Source: Anaspis maculata
Taxonomy: Eukaryota; Arthropoda; Insecta; Coleoptera; Scraptiidae
Length of the DNA: 64,000 bases
Assembly (NCBI GenBank): GCA_949128115.1
Contig: OX421967.1
Coordinates: forward strand, 26,800,635 to 26,864,634
Direction of reading: 5' to 3'
Shown here piece after piece: positions 21,200-33,802 of this stretch. Below the pieces are notes generated by a model. It was not told the origin of the DNA and did no database searches. It saw only the letters and a program-made list of their open reading frames with translations. How positions within the stretch are numbered: position 1 is the stretch's first letter; each line of letters begins with the position of its first letter. The position numbers and the translations under genes are program-made.

Positions 21200-22590
21200 G
21201 TATGGGGGCATAGGTCGTGCCGTGTGCAGCTTCGTGAAGATATATAGAGTTATGTCTTAGTCGATTCCTAGGGGATCAAGAACCATGAAATATTATGGTG
21301 GAATATTCGTATCTACTGCAGGCAAATATGGTAGAGGCGCCAAAATGGGCTTCATTTGGTAATAAGAAACTGGCTGTAGCTTGTTTGTTTTTCAACGGAT
21401 TTTAACATCTGGAACGTCATTTTGTAGACAAAAAAATTCTCTTCTTATTTCATACTTAAATTTACAAACATCATTTCGTAAAACTATCACAACTGTATTT
21501 ATAAGACATGCTAAATTCCGCCCTTTTTTGAAGGTTATCCGATATTTTTGAAACTCGGCAGTATTATAGATCTTGAGGTGCCCTTTCCGAATTTCCACTT
21601 TTCCACTCAGTAACTTTGCCGTTTTGGCCGCCATATTGGAAAGATGGCGCCCAAAAAACTGTTTTTTGTCAACCTCTTGAATTCAACTGACTCAAGATTA
21701 AGATGTGTGTATGCGGAGGAAAGCATTCCAATCTCTACAATTTGACATATCAGTCATTCATGTGCGATTTACGGTTCTTGAGTTAGAGCTTTCAGAACTT
21801 TCGGCATTCAATCAGCATGTTAAATTGATACCACCGTCATGTAGTAGGCGAATAACCCATCAATAGCTCTTGGCCATTAACCATAGATGATAAAAATTTA
21901 GAAAAACGATCATGGTGATGTTATTTGTGTAATTACAGGGTGAACTGTGGAAGCAAACTGACTTGACAAAAGTTGATGCTTCAGGGAGCTCTGGAAGCCA
22001 TAACCCAAGAACCGGAGATAGCACGTACACGAGTAAGATGTCAAATTGTAGAAAATTGAATAAGCTTCCATTCGCATACAAACGCTTTCACCTCACATTG
22101 ACTGAAATGAAGATATTGACAAAAAACTGTTTTTTGGGCGCCATCTTCCCAATATGGCGGCAAATATACGAAGTGGAAAAGTGGAAATTCGGAAAGGGCA
22201 CCTCAAGATCTATAATACTGCCAAGTTTCAAAAATATCAGATAACCTTGAAAAAAGGCCGGAATTTAGCATATCTTATGGAGACAATTTTGACAGTTTCC
22301 CGAAATGACGTTTGTAAATTTAGGCATGAAATAAGAAGAGAATTTTTTTGTCTACAAAATAGTGTTCCAGATGCTGAAATCCGTTGGAAAACAAACGAGC
22401 TACAGCCAGTTTCTTATCATCAGATGAAGCCCATTTTGGCGCCTCCACCATATTTGCCTGCAGCAGATGTCAATATTCCACCATAATTTTTCATGGTCCT
22501 TGATCGTCCAGGAATCGATTAGGACATATCCCTATATATCTTTATGTAGCTGCACACGGCCAAGCCTTTTTTGACCCTATGCCCCCAGAC
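21200..22590. mobile_element. Long palindromic element, 1.39 kb, family A copy 2
   Basis: GTATGGGGGCATAGG at the left mirrors CCTATGCCCCCAGAC at the right, with TA on both flanks (21198-21199, 22591-22592). The arms match through most of the length, for example GGCGCCAAAATGGGCTTCAT against ATGAAGCCCATTTTGGCGCC. The inner text (AGGCAAATATGGTAGAGGCG; TCCACCATA blocks) is homologous to 4563-6269, so both belong to one diverged family. Confidence 0.92.
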
Positions 22591-22592
22591 TA

Positions 22593-23370
22593 GGTCTCCA
22601 CACGCCCAAAAAAAAAAAAAAAATTGTTCAATCCTTTGAATGGAGATCAAAGTTTGAATTTTTTTTCGCGCCAAAAAAGCGGTCGCTTCTACAATGACCT
22701 TGTGTAACCACGATGACGTCAACCCGAGAGTTCTATTTTTCGTTTGCAAGTTTTTTTCTTTGCGAGGTTGCAGCCCTGCGCCCTGAAACCCCGCGAAAAT
22801 TCAAATCTTCATTATTTTACAGACCTATTTTAATTTTGGAGCCGCGAATGACGCCGTCGCCCTTGCTCACGTGTCAGGGCCATCCCCAAGCTCGTGCTGC
22901 GCGCTTTTCAACCTGAATTGAGCGTCAGCCCCACAGACGTCTGAGACGGTGACAGTGAGATTGTGTCAAACATTCAAAATTCGTAGTCGCAATCTATTAG
23001 TGTAGAATCAAGTAGCCCCAGCTCGGGGCATGATGACGTCATCCCGCAGCTGACACATCGGTGCATGGAAGTTGCATGCTTAACAGTTTTTGTGTTTTAA
23101 ATTTACAAAATAAAATAATATATTAAGATCTTCGAAAAACCGTTCAGTCTGTGGTGCTATTTAGCTACCAAAGCAACATTGGAGGCATTAAAAAAAATCG
23201 TGCAAGGACCCTATTGGGCTAGTAAACGCAACAAACAGAATGGAAATCGCTTTCGGCAATCAAAAGTTATTGGCCGTCAAAGTCAAGTAATTTTTTTGGT
23301 CGCGGCAACTTAATTGTGGAGCAGTTTATATTATCCCGTTCACTTTTCATTGTCAGTACAATAACTTTTT
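22593..23370. other. Unassigned stretch
   Basis: Starts with a poly-A run (22605-22621). A TGATGACGTCATCC block near 23032 recalls the inner part of the 1-1236 palindrome. Nothing else is recognised. Confidence 0.35.
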
Positions 23371-23373
23371 GGA

Positions 23374-23503
23374 CAAAAATAAAGTGACAAGCTGGGGGAG
23401 CTACGGCTACAACTGATGGTACCTGCAAAGTTTTGGAGTGGAACTATCAGCGGCCATCAGCGGTATCCTCGCAGCGCTCCAGCTTGTCATTTTATTTTTG
23501 CTC
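23374..23503. repeat. Short inverted repeat
   Basis: AAAATAAAGTGACAAGCTGG near 23380 mirrors CAGCTTGTCATTTTATTTTT near 23480. Confidence 0.75.
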
Positions 23504-23949
23504 CGAACAGCTATTTTACTGGAAATTAAGTGTTTTTTTTTAAGTCCAAGTCCATTGTGGTGCAAATAGACCTCGAAATAGACTCAAAAAAAAGATGGAC
23601 TGTATGTATAGATGATCAAGCCGCATGGTTGAAGGAAACAATAAGGGGAAAACGATCGTTCGGATTTTTTTGGCCGCGACACTTACAATAGTTTCGAAAT
23701 TTCTTTTCATGTACTCGGTGTACTTTTGTACTTATATGGTGCAGCGAATTCAGGTACAGATCGCCTAATCAAAGCAATTATTATTGATAACCTAAAAAAA
23801 AAAAACGCACTCAAAATCCGGCTCAAAGGACCAAAAATTAAAACCAGTAGCACACGAGTCAACAAAAATTGAGGCCCGTAAACCTTTGAGAGCCTTTAAA
23901 AGAAAAACTGCTGCACGCTTGCTCTTTTGAAAATCATAAACTTCCGCAG

Positions 23950-25050
23950 CCACGTGCCGCCGTGTATACGAGCATTATAGTCCCACTCTCGATGGCACCT
24001 TTTCGTGTGCATCGCAGCACGTGTTGTGTGTGATGTGTACGCGCGAGAATCTGAGGGACAAAAAAGCAACCACAACCTCCAATCTCGACATCACACATAA
24101 AGCAAGACGAGCGACGAGTACATCACACGTCACGAGGAGCCAAGTAAGCATCAAACCAGCTAACTCCGCGCTAACTCGGCCGGAGGAGCCGAGCCAGTCA
24201 TATCCATCCCCATAGAGTCGAGTGTTTAAGGACCCTCTCCATGCAGCGGCTCTCTAGACATGCAGTCGCACTTTAACTTCACTCCTGCTGGCATATCTCG
24301 GCAAAAGCAGCAGCAGCAGCAGCAAACCACCCGGCCTGTGTACAGGGCAGGCAAGCAGACAGAGCTCCTCTAGCTAGCCGAGACACGAGAGACTATATCG
24401 TAGAGTAGTGGCCAATATTCTAGTCCAGTCAGTCAGTCGCGATCGGCACGTCGACCGATACACAGCAGCGCCACCCACATTATACTACTCACTAGAAAAT
24501 CCGAGATCGGCGGCTTAAAGGGAGCGCCGGGACGTAACATATTTTACCGCGAACCCCCCGAAAAAAATTTCAAGTGTTTTTTTTTCTCAATAACAGATAA
24601 ATCAAATAAAAAAAATGTTGACCAGTGCAGTGCATGTGATGACAGTTACGAAAGTTTATTGCGTCCGTCAGGAAAGTTTTTCGAAAGAAGCACCGCGGAA
24701 ATAATAAGAATGCGGAAGGGAAGCCTGGAAGGGCCAGCGGTCTGTCTGAAGATGCTTGGAGAAGAAGAAGGGAGGCCGAGGAGGTCTTGTCCGGGGAGGG
24801 ACAGAAGATAATACCGGTCCGGGGCTATTTACGGTATTGTGAATAATTGCGAGCACAAATCGGAAAAAAAAACTCGAGGCACACTTGCCCAAAAGCACTT
24901 GAAAGCACTGCTTGATGAATTTTCTTAAAAGTTGTCGCCGAAAAAAGTTGAGAAAAAAGTTTTTGCGCACGGAGTAGCCAGAGCCGGTGTCGATCAAAGA
25001 TGGCGGAAGGATTTTGCGGGATTCCACCCCATTGAGATTTTAATTACGTA
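23950..25050. promoter_or_regulatory. Candidate promoter or untranslated first-exon region (CpG-richer, non-repetitive)
   Basis: This is one of the few stretches without mirrored or tandem partners. It is richer in CpG than its surroundings and contains an arthropod-type initiator cluster TCAGTCAGTCGCG at about 24433, a CAG run at 24311-24322, and long stretches with no open frame. That mix fits a promoter plus 5' untranslated exon. I cannot identify a splice donor or a target gene; the activin exon lies 20 kb downstream on the + strand and is the obvious but unproven candidate. Confidence 0.35.
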
Positions 25051-25627
25051 ACCGATGGAAAACTTCCGCGGGCGGTTAGTTGTTGCGGAGGTCACATTGA
25101 GCTTTTCGAGAAGGTGTTGCTGAATGCCGGAGCTTGTTGTTGAGAATTAGTTGCAAAGTTGCGGTTTTACAATTCTTGAGCTTTCGAGCATCGTTTTGAA
25201 ATTGAGCTTTTTCGGTTCACTGAAATTTTTAGTCTGTAGCATGTACAGTACAGGGTTATTTAACATTGACATGAGAGAAAATTTCTTGAAAACTTTTTTT
25301 TCAATCGTCACTTCTGATGATAGAGACAACTCATATTTTAACATAATATTTATTTCTGCAGGGTGTCTGTGAAGAGGGTGTCGCAGAAATAATCTCAGAA
25401 AAAAACTACTAACCCGATTTCATACGATCACTACCTGCTGCCTGTGAAGTTTGTTTGAATATTTGGTTTGAAAATACAGCTCTTGGAAGTTGGTGTTTTT
25501 CTCGGTTTTTCATCAATAAATTCAGAAACGGATTAAGAGACGAGTATTTGGATGTTATTTGCCAAGGATTTCTTAACTATCTGAACTCTCTAAACAGATC
25601 TCCAATGATGATCTGCTTTACAGCATA

Positions 25628-26728
25628 CAAGGTGTCTCGAAAATATCGCGTTCCGAGTCCTGATATGGAATATGGAATCCAGTCCAGAAGAACATGACAA
25701 AAATATGTAATAGGAAAAATTAGTGTCGTTTATTTATGAGCCGGGTCAAATGGTGGGCCATGGGCGCCCGCAGGATTTTTGTCAGGGGGGGGCAAATAGC
25801 TTTAGTTAGAGAACGTCACATACCTACCTGGCCTAATTTGCGAAGTCCTTTATATTAGCGCCGCAGGCGAATTTTTTTTCGAATAATAATAATAATGGTG
25901 ATAATAATTATTGTGCGAAAAATAAGGAAATATATTTGAAAATTGAACTTGACTTTAGAGAAATTTATAAAAATTTGTAATTTTGTACAAAATGTATAAA
26001 AATTTACTTCAAAATAGCCAGGTCAATAGTTACACTCGTTCATTATCTTGAAAGAACCCCTAGTGTTTTAAACCAGAGGTTTAGAAAATTTCAATTATTG
26101 CCATGATTGATATAGAGATTAGGTAGAAGCCTAATGAAATTTCAAATTGCTCTAACAATTCAAGAAAATGTAAATTACCTTCTCAAAGTTTTTTCTTTCG
26201 AAAATGATTTTTTTTTCCTTTCTCGATTTTTTTTTTTTCGTAAGGATGAATTTATTCAGCTGCTCCGGAGCCAGGGGGGGGCAAGTGCCCCCCCTTGCCT
26301 CCCCCTCCGGGCGCCCATGGGTGGGGCTCCGACCCCCTCCATTTTCGTTATTCCAAGTGATTTAGGGAAACTCGGGGAAACTGTTTGGGATAGGGGATCG
26401 GTGAAAATTATCAATTGGTGGGTGTGCACTTTTTTACGTTACAGGGTGAGTCATTAATTAGAAAAAGGAAAAAAGGAAAGTTTTCTCCATTAATGCGTGG
26501 TGAAATATTCCATTGCTCCTTAAAATAATTGGGAATAAGATATGACTCTGGTCGTTTCGATGGAATAATTCTCAGTTTGAATACCTAACTAGTCCCACCC
26601 TTCGCCCTAGCCCCCCCCTCCCCTACCCATATCTGGAAAAGTCAATAATTGTTTGAATATTTCTTCTTGTTCTTCAATGGATTTTATATCACTATGGACT
26701 CGGAATTCGATACTTTTGAGACACCCTG
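25628..26728. mobile_element. TA-flanked inverted-repeat element carrying a nested insertion
   Basis: CAAGGTGTCTCGAAAATATCG at the left and its diverged mirror ending GAGACACCCTG at the right share about 90 bp of inverted text (GTTCCGAGTCC...). TA lies at 25626-25627 and 26729-26730. The nested element at 25759-26319 accounts for much of the interior. A further CAGGGTGAGTCATTAATT end at about 26442 has no visible partner. Confidence 0.75.
25759..26319. mobile_element. Possible hAT-type non-autonomous element
   Basis: CATGGGCGCCCGCAGG at the left mirrors CCGGGCGCCCATG at the right, followed inward by G-runs and C-runs. Flanks GGTGGGC and GGTGGGG agree at six of seven bases, close to but not exactly a hAT 8-bp duplication. 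The interior is AAT-rich and non-coding. Confidence 0.45.
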
Positions 26729-26983
26729 TATGTCTAATTTCATTGAAATCTCTACTCTCAATGATAGCGGTGGTCCTAAAGTTGGGGAAGGTCAAAGTGG
26801 TGAGGCTAAGGGTCATAACAAATGAAACATCGGAAAGACTTCATAGGGGATCATGAAATTAAATAAGATATTTAGGGTTTTTTCTTTCGATAATTTCTGG
26901 GACACCCTGTAGTCTGTATGACTGGAATAATAAGATTGAGCATTTCCAGGAGCTACCTAGAAGGTTGTTGGTATCTCTCTATA

Positions 26984-27708
26984 CAGGGTTATTCAAAAGT
27001 CCGGAATGAAGTTCATAATTTTGTACCATTTTTTTTAAAGCTGGAACAGGTCGATTTCTAAAAGGGGCACGCCGTTTTTCTATGACACGTGTCAAGATCT
27101 ACCGGCAATCCCTTGACCCCTAGCTACCCTTAGTTTTTTTTAAATAACACCCTATGGCTTGGAGGGGAGCCCTTGGAAAGCTTGTCAAAAACTGTTCAGC
27201 TCTACCATTGAAAATTAGATCGAACGCTTCACCATGAAGTTTTGGGAAACCCCAGGGTTCTTTAAAAGTCCGGAACAAAAGTCATAATTTCTTACCATAT
27301 TTTTCCGGAAAAAAAAAACGCTCGACCGGGTCGATTTTTGAAACAATAAGTCATTGTTCTACGATACGTGTCATGATCTTCCGTCAACCCCTTAACCCCC
27401 AGCCACCCTTAGTATTTTTTTTAATCGCACCCTATGGCTTGTGGGGGCTCGTTGGAAAGCGTCTACTTTCCATGGTAGATCTGAATACAGTTTTTGACAA
27501 GATTTCCAACGAGCCCCCACAAGCCGTAGGGATGCGATTGAAAAAATACTGAGGGTGGCTGGGGGTTGAGGGGTTGACGGAAGATCATGACACGTATCAC
27601 GAAAAAATGACTTATCGTTTTAAAAAATCGACCTGTTCGAGCGTTTTTTTTTCTGAAAAAATATGGTAAGAAATTATGAATTGCATTCCGGACTTTTGAA
27701 TAACCCTG
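26984..27708. mobile_element. TA-flanked foldback, 725 bp
   Basis: CAGGGTTATTCAAAAGTCCG at the left mirrors CGGACTTTTGAATAACCCTG at the right, with TA outside (26982-26983, 27709-27710). The left side holds two tandem versions of the arm, while the right side matches the inner one. Repeated text includes CCCCCAGCCACCCT and CATGATCTTCCGTCAACCCC. Confidence 0.9.
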
Positions 27709-28189
27709 TATTTTATAGAGTGGGCTACCAAAAATGTGTTTCAAGTTTCCACAGTATTTCACAAGATTTTAACAATCTTCTCGTGATAAGGAAAAGAGAA
27801 CATCAAACCTCAAATAATTGTTCAGAATTTTATTAAAACACCAACAACGGTTTTTTCTTTTCAATTTTCAACAGAGTACTTGAATCACGTGCCAAAGTGA
27901 ATTACTCAGGTGACAATTTACTTAAATTAAATAAATCTCTATAAGATGAATGGTTATTCTCAGGCAAACATACAACTAACTTATTAGCCGGTAATGGAGA
28001 TTGAAATACAATCGACAAGTTGTGAACTATAAATGACGCTTTCTAATAGATAACTATTGATGTTTTATGAAATTGAACTCGAAAAGGTGTAGGAGAGGTT
28101 GTAAAAAGTAGTTGTGTTTAAACATTTGAATCTTTGTCAGAAAAAATGTCAACCACTAGAATATCCATATTGAAATTCTGTTTTCTATA

Positions 28190-28805
28190 CAGGGTGATTC
28201 AAAAGTGTCCAGCCACCTTGAAGCTGCGTAATAATTCTTTATTTTAATTTTGAAGTTATGAAGGGACAAAAGTTGGTTTTCGACCGCTTCTATTTTTCTT
28301 GTTTCAAAAAATTTCAGTAAACTGTTTATGGAAAGACAATGAGTACAAAACATCCAGCTCTGAATCTGTAATGAATTTGTGTTTTCTATACAGAGTGAGT
28401 CATTATTCCTCTGGAAATTAATTTTTCTTAAAAGTGCCTGAAAACAGTCACAGTGGTCTCATAATTTATGAAGCGCCCAATAAAACACAATCCATTCCAA
28501 TAGAATTCTTATGCTTCTATTATTTTTTTTTGTCAGGAAAACTCAATTTTTGTAGTTTATGACTCACCCTGTATGAAAACAAGAATTTAATACATCTTCA
28601 GGAGTTGTTTTTTTGTACTTATTATTGTTCCAAAAACAGTTTCCTAAAATCTTTCGGAACAACGAAAAAAGAAGCGATCGAAGGACCGACTTTTGTCCAT
28701 TCATAGCTCCAAAATTAAAAGAGATACAGTTTTTTTTAAACATTTTTCCAGCACTCTACTACATCTCCATATTACGCAGCTTAAGGTGGCTTTTGATACA
28801 CCCTG
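28190..28805. mobile_element. Outer TA-associated foldback with a centre-inserted element
   Basis: CAGGGTGATTCAAAAGTGTC at the left and a right end reading GATACACCCTG bound arms sharing AAGCTGCGTAATAATTC-like text. TA lies at the left (28188-28189) and TG at the right. The centre, GTTTTCTATATGAAAAC once joined, is occupied by 28391-28571. Arms are 201 and 234 bp. Confidence 0.85.
28391..28571. mobile_element. Inner 181-bp element at the palindrome centre
   Basis: CAGAGTGAGTCATTATTCC at the left and a GACTCACCCTG right end, with TA on both sides (28389-28390, 28572-28573). It lies at the middle of the 28190-28805 palindrome. Confidence 0.82.
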
Positions 28806-29567
28806 TGTAGGTACCTACTCACAGCGTGAGTCATGAACCTCGAAAATAGTTTCTTCAAAATTGCATGTAAATAATAATTTGTTCCCTTGGCCAAGTCGAA
28901 CACAAAACATGTAACACTCTCTTCGCAAAAAAAAAAGATTTTCTTTTAAATTAGGTCCAGTTTTTGGCTCACCATGTCGATATTTTCTATTCATAAATAA
29001 AAAAAAAATTCCTAATTCTATGTTCAGTCGTAGACATTCTAAAACTATACAGGGGGTGATGCAAAAGGACTTATTTTCTCGCCGGTAGTTTGTAAGAAAT
29101 CACTAGAAAGTCGAAGGGAAAAATGTTTTCCACGAATATTATTTTCCTAAAATTTCCAAAATCACGGCGTTGCAAGACAGGATGGTGTAAGACCTATAAC
29201 ATTATTTCAAAATATTGTTTTGAGAAGTTACAAGAGACCATTGAAATGCACACCGAGGCAGAGCAGAAAAGGCGTCTAATTTTTTTTTACAACAAATGCT
29301 GCTTTTTGTATTATTAGCGTCAAAAATAAAGCAAGAAAAGTAGATTTTGAATATGTCAAAAGCCAAAACACTATGATTAACACCATGCCAACGGCTGAAA
29401 TAAACTGAATAAACAAAAAGTTCAACTTCATCCGAAAATGTTCCACTTGGAATCAATACCAAACCTGGTTTAGTACCTGTGGCACAGTATCATCAGTGAC
29501 GTAGCCAAGGGGGGTCCAGGGGTCAATTTGGACATCCTGGACAATTTTTTTTTGATGAAATTCCAAG
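28806..29567. other. Unassigned, with unpaired transposon ends
   Basis: TACAGGGGGTGATGC near 29047 and CAGTGACGTAGCCAAGGGGG near 29493 look like single transposon termini without partners here. No gene is recognised. Confidence 0.4.
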
Positions 29568-29569
29568 TA

Positions 29570-29751
29570 CCGTATGTTCGTTAAAATCATGAATTTGGGC
29601 AGGCTATGGAAGTAAAAACGTATGTCGTGAATTTATCAATAATCACTCAAATTTGATGTCAACATGATGAACCGTCGTCATGGAATACATTTTGGACATA
29701 CGTTTCGAAGTTCACAGCCTGCCCTAATTCATGATTTTAACGAACATACGG
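29570..29751. mobile_element. TA-flanked MITE, 182 bp, copy 2 (inverted relative to copy 1)
   Basis: Same termini, same length and same inner blocks as 4035-4216 but in reverse orientation, with TA at 29568-29569 and 29752-29753. The two copies differ at only a few bases, so they are fairly young. Confidence 0.93.
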
Positions 29752-29753
29752 TA

Positions 29754-30635
29754 TATGGTTTACTCCAATCAACGAATCACTATACCACAGACTGTCTGTG
29801 ACAACCATAGACTAGGACCATATGAGATCACCAAGCTTGCCGTTGACAGCATTGCATACAAACCTTTCTTTGAACCAGTTGATTATAATTCTGTCCAAGC
29901 TTGAACCGGTCTCCCTGCTCCACTTCCAGAAGTTTAGTGTTTCAGGTAGATTGGTTCTACAAAGAGGGTATCCGTTTCTATACTTGGTCCTCGACTTGGT
30001 CTTATAATACTGATTCGTATTCAAACCGGCCTAACTTGTTCATATAAACGTAGTAAGTGGTTATGACTGTCAATTTCCAAAATGTAAACATGACTTGACA
30101 GTATTTTCCCTAAAACTCGAATCTAGCCAGGAAAGTTCTGTAAAAGGTTGGATATAGAACATACGGAGTGACTCATGGTCTCGCTCATGGTTATCCTTAC
30201 AATAACTAATTTTATATTCTTTTTCCGAGTCTTTTTCCAATATAAACTGTCAAAAGGCATTAGAACGATTTTCCAGGGCTAAGAAAAATAGTTCGACAAA
30301 TTTCAATATGATAAAACAGCGGAAATGGAACATCAAAAATCAACATGCTTTTTATATTTAGTTAGGTGCCTGAATAACTTCAATGCTGATGTATTGAATA
30401 CTTGATGATAATCATCGATTTACAGACTAAAACAATTATTCTTGTTCAATATAAGTAGTATCCTGCATTATTGACAACTAAATTATTGAATCTCTTAATT
30501 ATCTTTCGTCTGAAATTTCTCACAATACTATAATAATGTCATTATAATAAATAATAGCTAAGCTCTATGAGCTTAGTCATTAACATGGTGTAATATTGAT
30601 AGTGAATTTTACAACCGTATATCATGAGAATCTAT
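29754..30635. other. Unassigned stretch
   Basis: AT-rich sequence. A 70-residue frame on the minus strand at 29812-30024 has no recognisable motif. No repeat partner in the window. Confidence 0.35.
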
Positions 30636-30846
30636 TGAGCTGGATTCATGATTAGCAGTTTTTTCAGAGGTGGAACTGGGGCGATACGATTTTTTGTTTG
30701 TTGAAAGAATGTACTATTCTCATGAACAATAAATTGATTGAATCGAATTGAACGATTTTTTGTTTGTTTGGACCAATCACGTGGTGCGAGATTGAATGGG
30801 CATGACTGGCTCAGACAAAAAAAAATCGCTAATTATGAATCCAGCG
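30636..30846. mobile_element. Small inverted-repeat element
   Basis: GCTGGATTCATGATTAGC mirrors GCTAATTATGAATCCAGC about 200 bp apart. Both arms continue into CAGAG/CTCAG and AAAAAA/TTTTTT blocks. The target duplication is unclear. Confidence 0.75.
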
Positions 30847-30956
30847 CCAGGACAATCACGTTTGTATATTATAAAGAAATAATTATTGCCACAAATTGGA
30901 TAAAATGAAGTATAGTTACAAAATGTCCAGATCACAAGAAAGAATACATGCGGCAC

Positions 30957-32144
30957 CCTCAGTGTGGCTCAAAAAAAAATGTTTTCCCATTTTTGATTGG
31001 GCCACCCTCCACTTTTGTTACACATACCCATAGTGATTTCCTGGTGAAATTTCAATTCTCTACCATGGCAGGAAGGGGGTGCTCATCAACCCTCTAATTT
31101 TGAAAACTCTAGATTTATTCGTAAAAGTCCATAGCATCCAGATTTACTTAAAACATGAAGGAATATGTCAGTAATAATCCATTCAAGCACAATTTGAGAA
31201 TTATATAAAAGAAAAATCTGATGAGAGTGAAATATTGATCGTTGATCTAATAGTGACACCTACCAAAAAAGCGGAAATGTTTCGCGGTACGACTTGTTGA
31301 TGTTGAAGCTGGATGTCGCAAAGTAAGGCCCAGTGTTTCCATCTCTGGTTAACTTTAACCGAAAGGTCAATGTCATAAATAATTGTCATATCAACATAGC
31401 TGGAACATTGGTATCTTTGGCAATTAACCCCAAGTTGACCTCTGGATAGTTATCCTGGGACGTACCTAAATACTGAGTTTAAAAATAATTTTTAAGGATT
31501 GCGGAAACCTTAAGAGATTTCATCTTTGGAAGAACATCAAACATATTACTGATTTTGAATATTAGTATCTACTTCCTAAGACATTTCTTCTAAATATGGA
31601 TCAACATCCATGATTACCTTCAAGGCAAAAACTTATAAAGTTATAAAATTCACGGGTGGTGAACGATAGGTATCTACTCCTGAAAGGGGCGTCCAATTGT
31701 TCGAGAAATACAACTAACTACTGACCAATGACAAGAATGAAAAGATGTTTTTGTTGCATATGGTAGAAGCCAATTGAAAAATGGTGCCCATTTGGACGAC
31801 CAAAAATGTTTGATCAACGTAGTCTAAAGCAAAATCATACATGTTAGTTGAACATTATAATTTCGCTTCATTTTAATTTTTCTTTCACATAATTCTTTAT
31901 TTAGAGGTACACCAGACGAACAATAATCCATAGATAACTTCGTGTTTTGTTTAATCTAGATGCTACAAACTCCTACGGATAAATCTGGGATAAAAATTTT
32001 GAGGGTTGATGAGCACCCTCTTCCTGCCATGGTAGAAAATTGAAATTTCACCAGAAAATCACTATGGGTATGTGTAACAAAAGTGGAGGGTGGCCTGATC
32101 AAAAATTAAAAAACAATTTTTTTTGGACCACACTAGGCACCCTG
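30957..32144. mobile_element. Foldback element with CACCCTG right end
   Basis: The left arm (CCTCCACTTTTGTTACACAT, GGTGCTCATCAACCCTC) is mirrored at 31990-32100. The right end is GGCACCCTG followed by TA (32145-32146). The left terminus is eroded and its position is approximate. Confidence 0.82.
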
Positions 32145-32276
32145 TATAATATGGATCCTAATCCAAGAGCTTTTACATGATTTTATTGGACAGATTAGAT
32201 TTTGACGAGAAAAATCCTGTCAAGTATCAAGAGCAAGTTCACAGCCATTAAAAGATTACCTACATCGTCTACAGTA

Positions 32277-33049
32277 CGGGGTGATTCATAATTATTATAT
32301 TAGAGGATTTCAACCCCGTGTCAAGGAAGCTTGCATGAATACGACACTGAAATATTTTCTTCTCCTCGGAAAAGTAGTTTGAAAGTTATGATGCGCAGGG
32401 GTCAAGGGGTTGAGGAGGTTAACCCTCAGTCGGTTACATGTTTTTGATATACGTATTTGGTGAGCTTGGGTCATTATGTTACGACTCACCTTTCTTTCCA
32501 ATTTATTGTTGACTTCCACATTTAGTTACACTTTTATATGTAATTGTTACTAGATTTATATTGTTTTTATAGCCTTGAAAAAGTCTGAATCAAAGACGAA
32601 CCGTCGGCATTTTCAAAAAATAGTTTCTTTTGAACGAAGTCCAAAAAAAACCATGAAAACAACCACCTTCAAACTAATAGATCTGATGGACGAGAACAGG
32701 AATACTCACCTTTTAAAACCTCCCTATCATTTTGAATACTTCTTTTTCCACCTATTTAGGATGATTTATCACTGAAAATATTTTTTTAGATCATTATTCA
32801 ATATTTTTGAAAACATCAAAATTGCATAAAGCCAAATATGAGTCAGTCCATAGTGTCAGTCCCATCAAAAAAAGACATAAAAGGTCTCAAAAAAAAAAGA
32901 CAAAAGACGGTTGGGTTGGGTCAAAATGACCCTCAGTTATTTACTTGGTAGATTTCTGTCAACGCTATCAACAATAAATTATATGCAGCACCAAAATACT
33001 TCTTGGTGATGTTGAACTGAAATCCTTCGGCATAATTATGAGTCACCTG
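32277..33049. mobile_element. TA-flanked element with short terminal repeats
   Basis: CGGGGTGATTCATAATTATT at the left and a mirrored ATAATTATGAGTCACCTG at the right share about 35 bp, with TA outside (32275-32276, 33050-33051). The interior is not clearly palindromic, unlike most elements here, and no transposase motif is visible. Confidence 0.65.
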
Positions 33050-33802
33050 TATTTACTTCAATCAAGAATGTTACGAATTGTAAGAGCAAAATTATGCCAC
33101 GGTCTGTATATGATGAGCTACAGAAAATAATTTTTAAAGAAGTAACCCCCGGTCCCCGGGTGCATCGAAGAATTTATTATCATAAATAATCTAATTGAGG
33201 ATTCTCTTTGGCGAATGTTATTATCACAGTGAGTAATTAAAAACGCAGTTTCATGAAAGATTATGTAAAAATGTTCAATTCACAACAGCTTGTATGTATT
33301 TTCTGTGGTCAATCAACCGGCGATGACCTATAATTTCCTAAAGAAAATCCTCAATTAGCTATTTTATTATTGAATTTTTGTGTTGCAGCCGGGTGAAACT
33401 GGGTAAGTATCCAAAGACTGGAAAACTCATTGTTTCCTAAAGTTCGAGAGATTGAAACTTTCAGAAAGCTGTCTAATATGAATACGTACGGGAGGTACGA
33501 AGTTTCCGGGGAAAGAAAACCAAGCCAATGCACCTGATAAAAGTAAATCAATGATGATAATGTAACCCACGAGTTATAAAGTGAATGATGAGTTGGAAAA
33601 ACATTATAAAATATGCCATATCACTGAACATTGTGAGTGGCAAGAAGGAATATAATTTTGAGAAGCCTTCGTACTGGAAGTTTTGGTGAAATTTCCTGAA
33701 TCACCCTGTAAATACTGGATCTTAACTAATCGAAAACAGATCCATGGCGAAACGATGAAGGATAGGAGAATTGACAAAATAAACCAACATCAGTTGAGAA
33801 AA
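33050..33802. other. Unassigned, with one unpaired element end
   Basis: GAATCACCCTGTAAATAC near 33699 is a single CACCCTG end without a partner. No gene is recognised. Confidence 0.4.

Noticed and set aside
29493..29530. Complete element starting CAGTGACGTAGCCAAGGGGG
   Set aside because: Only one end is visible; no inverted partner in the window.
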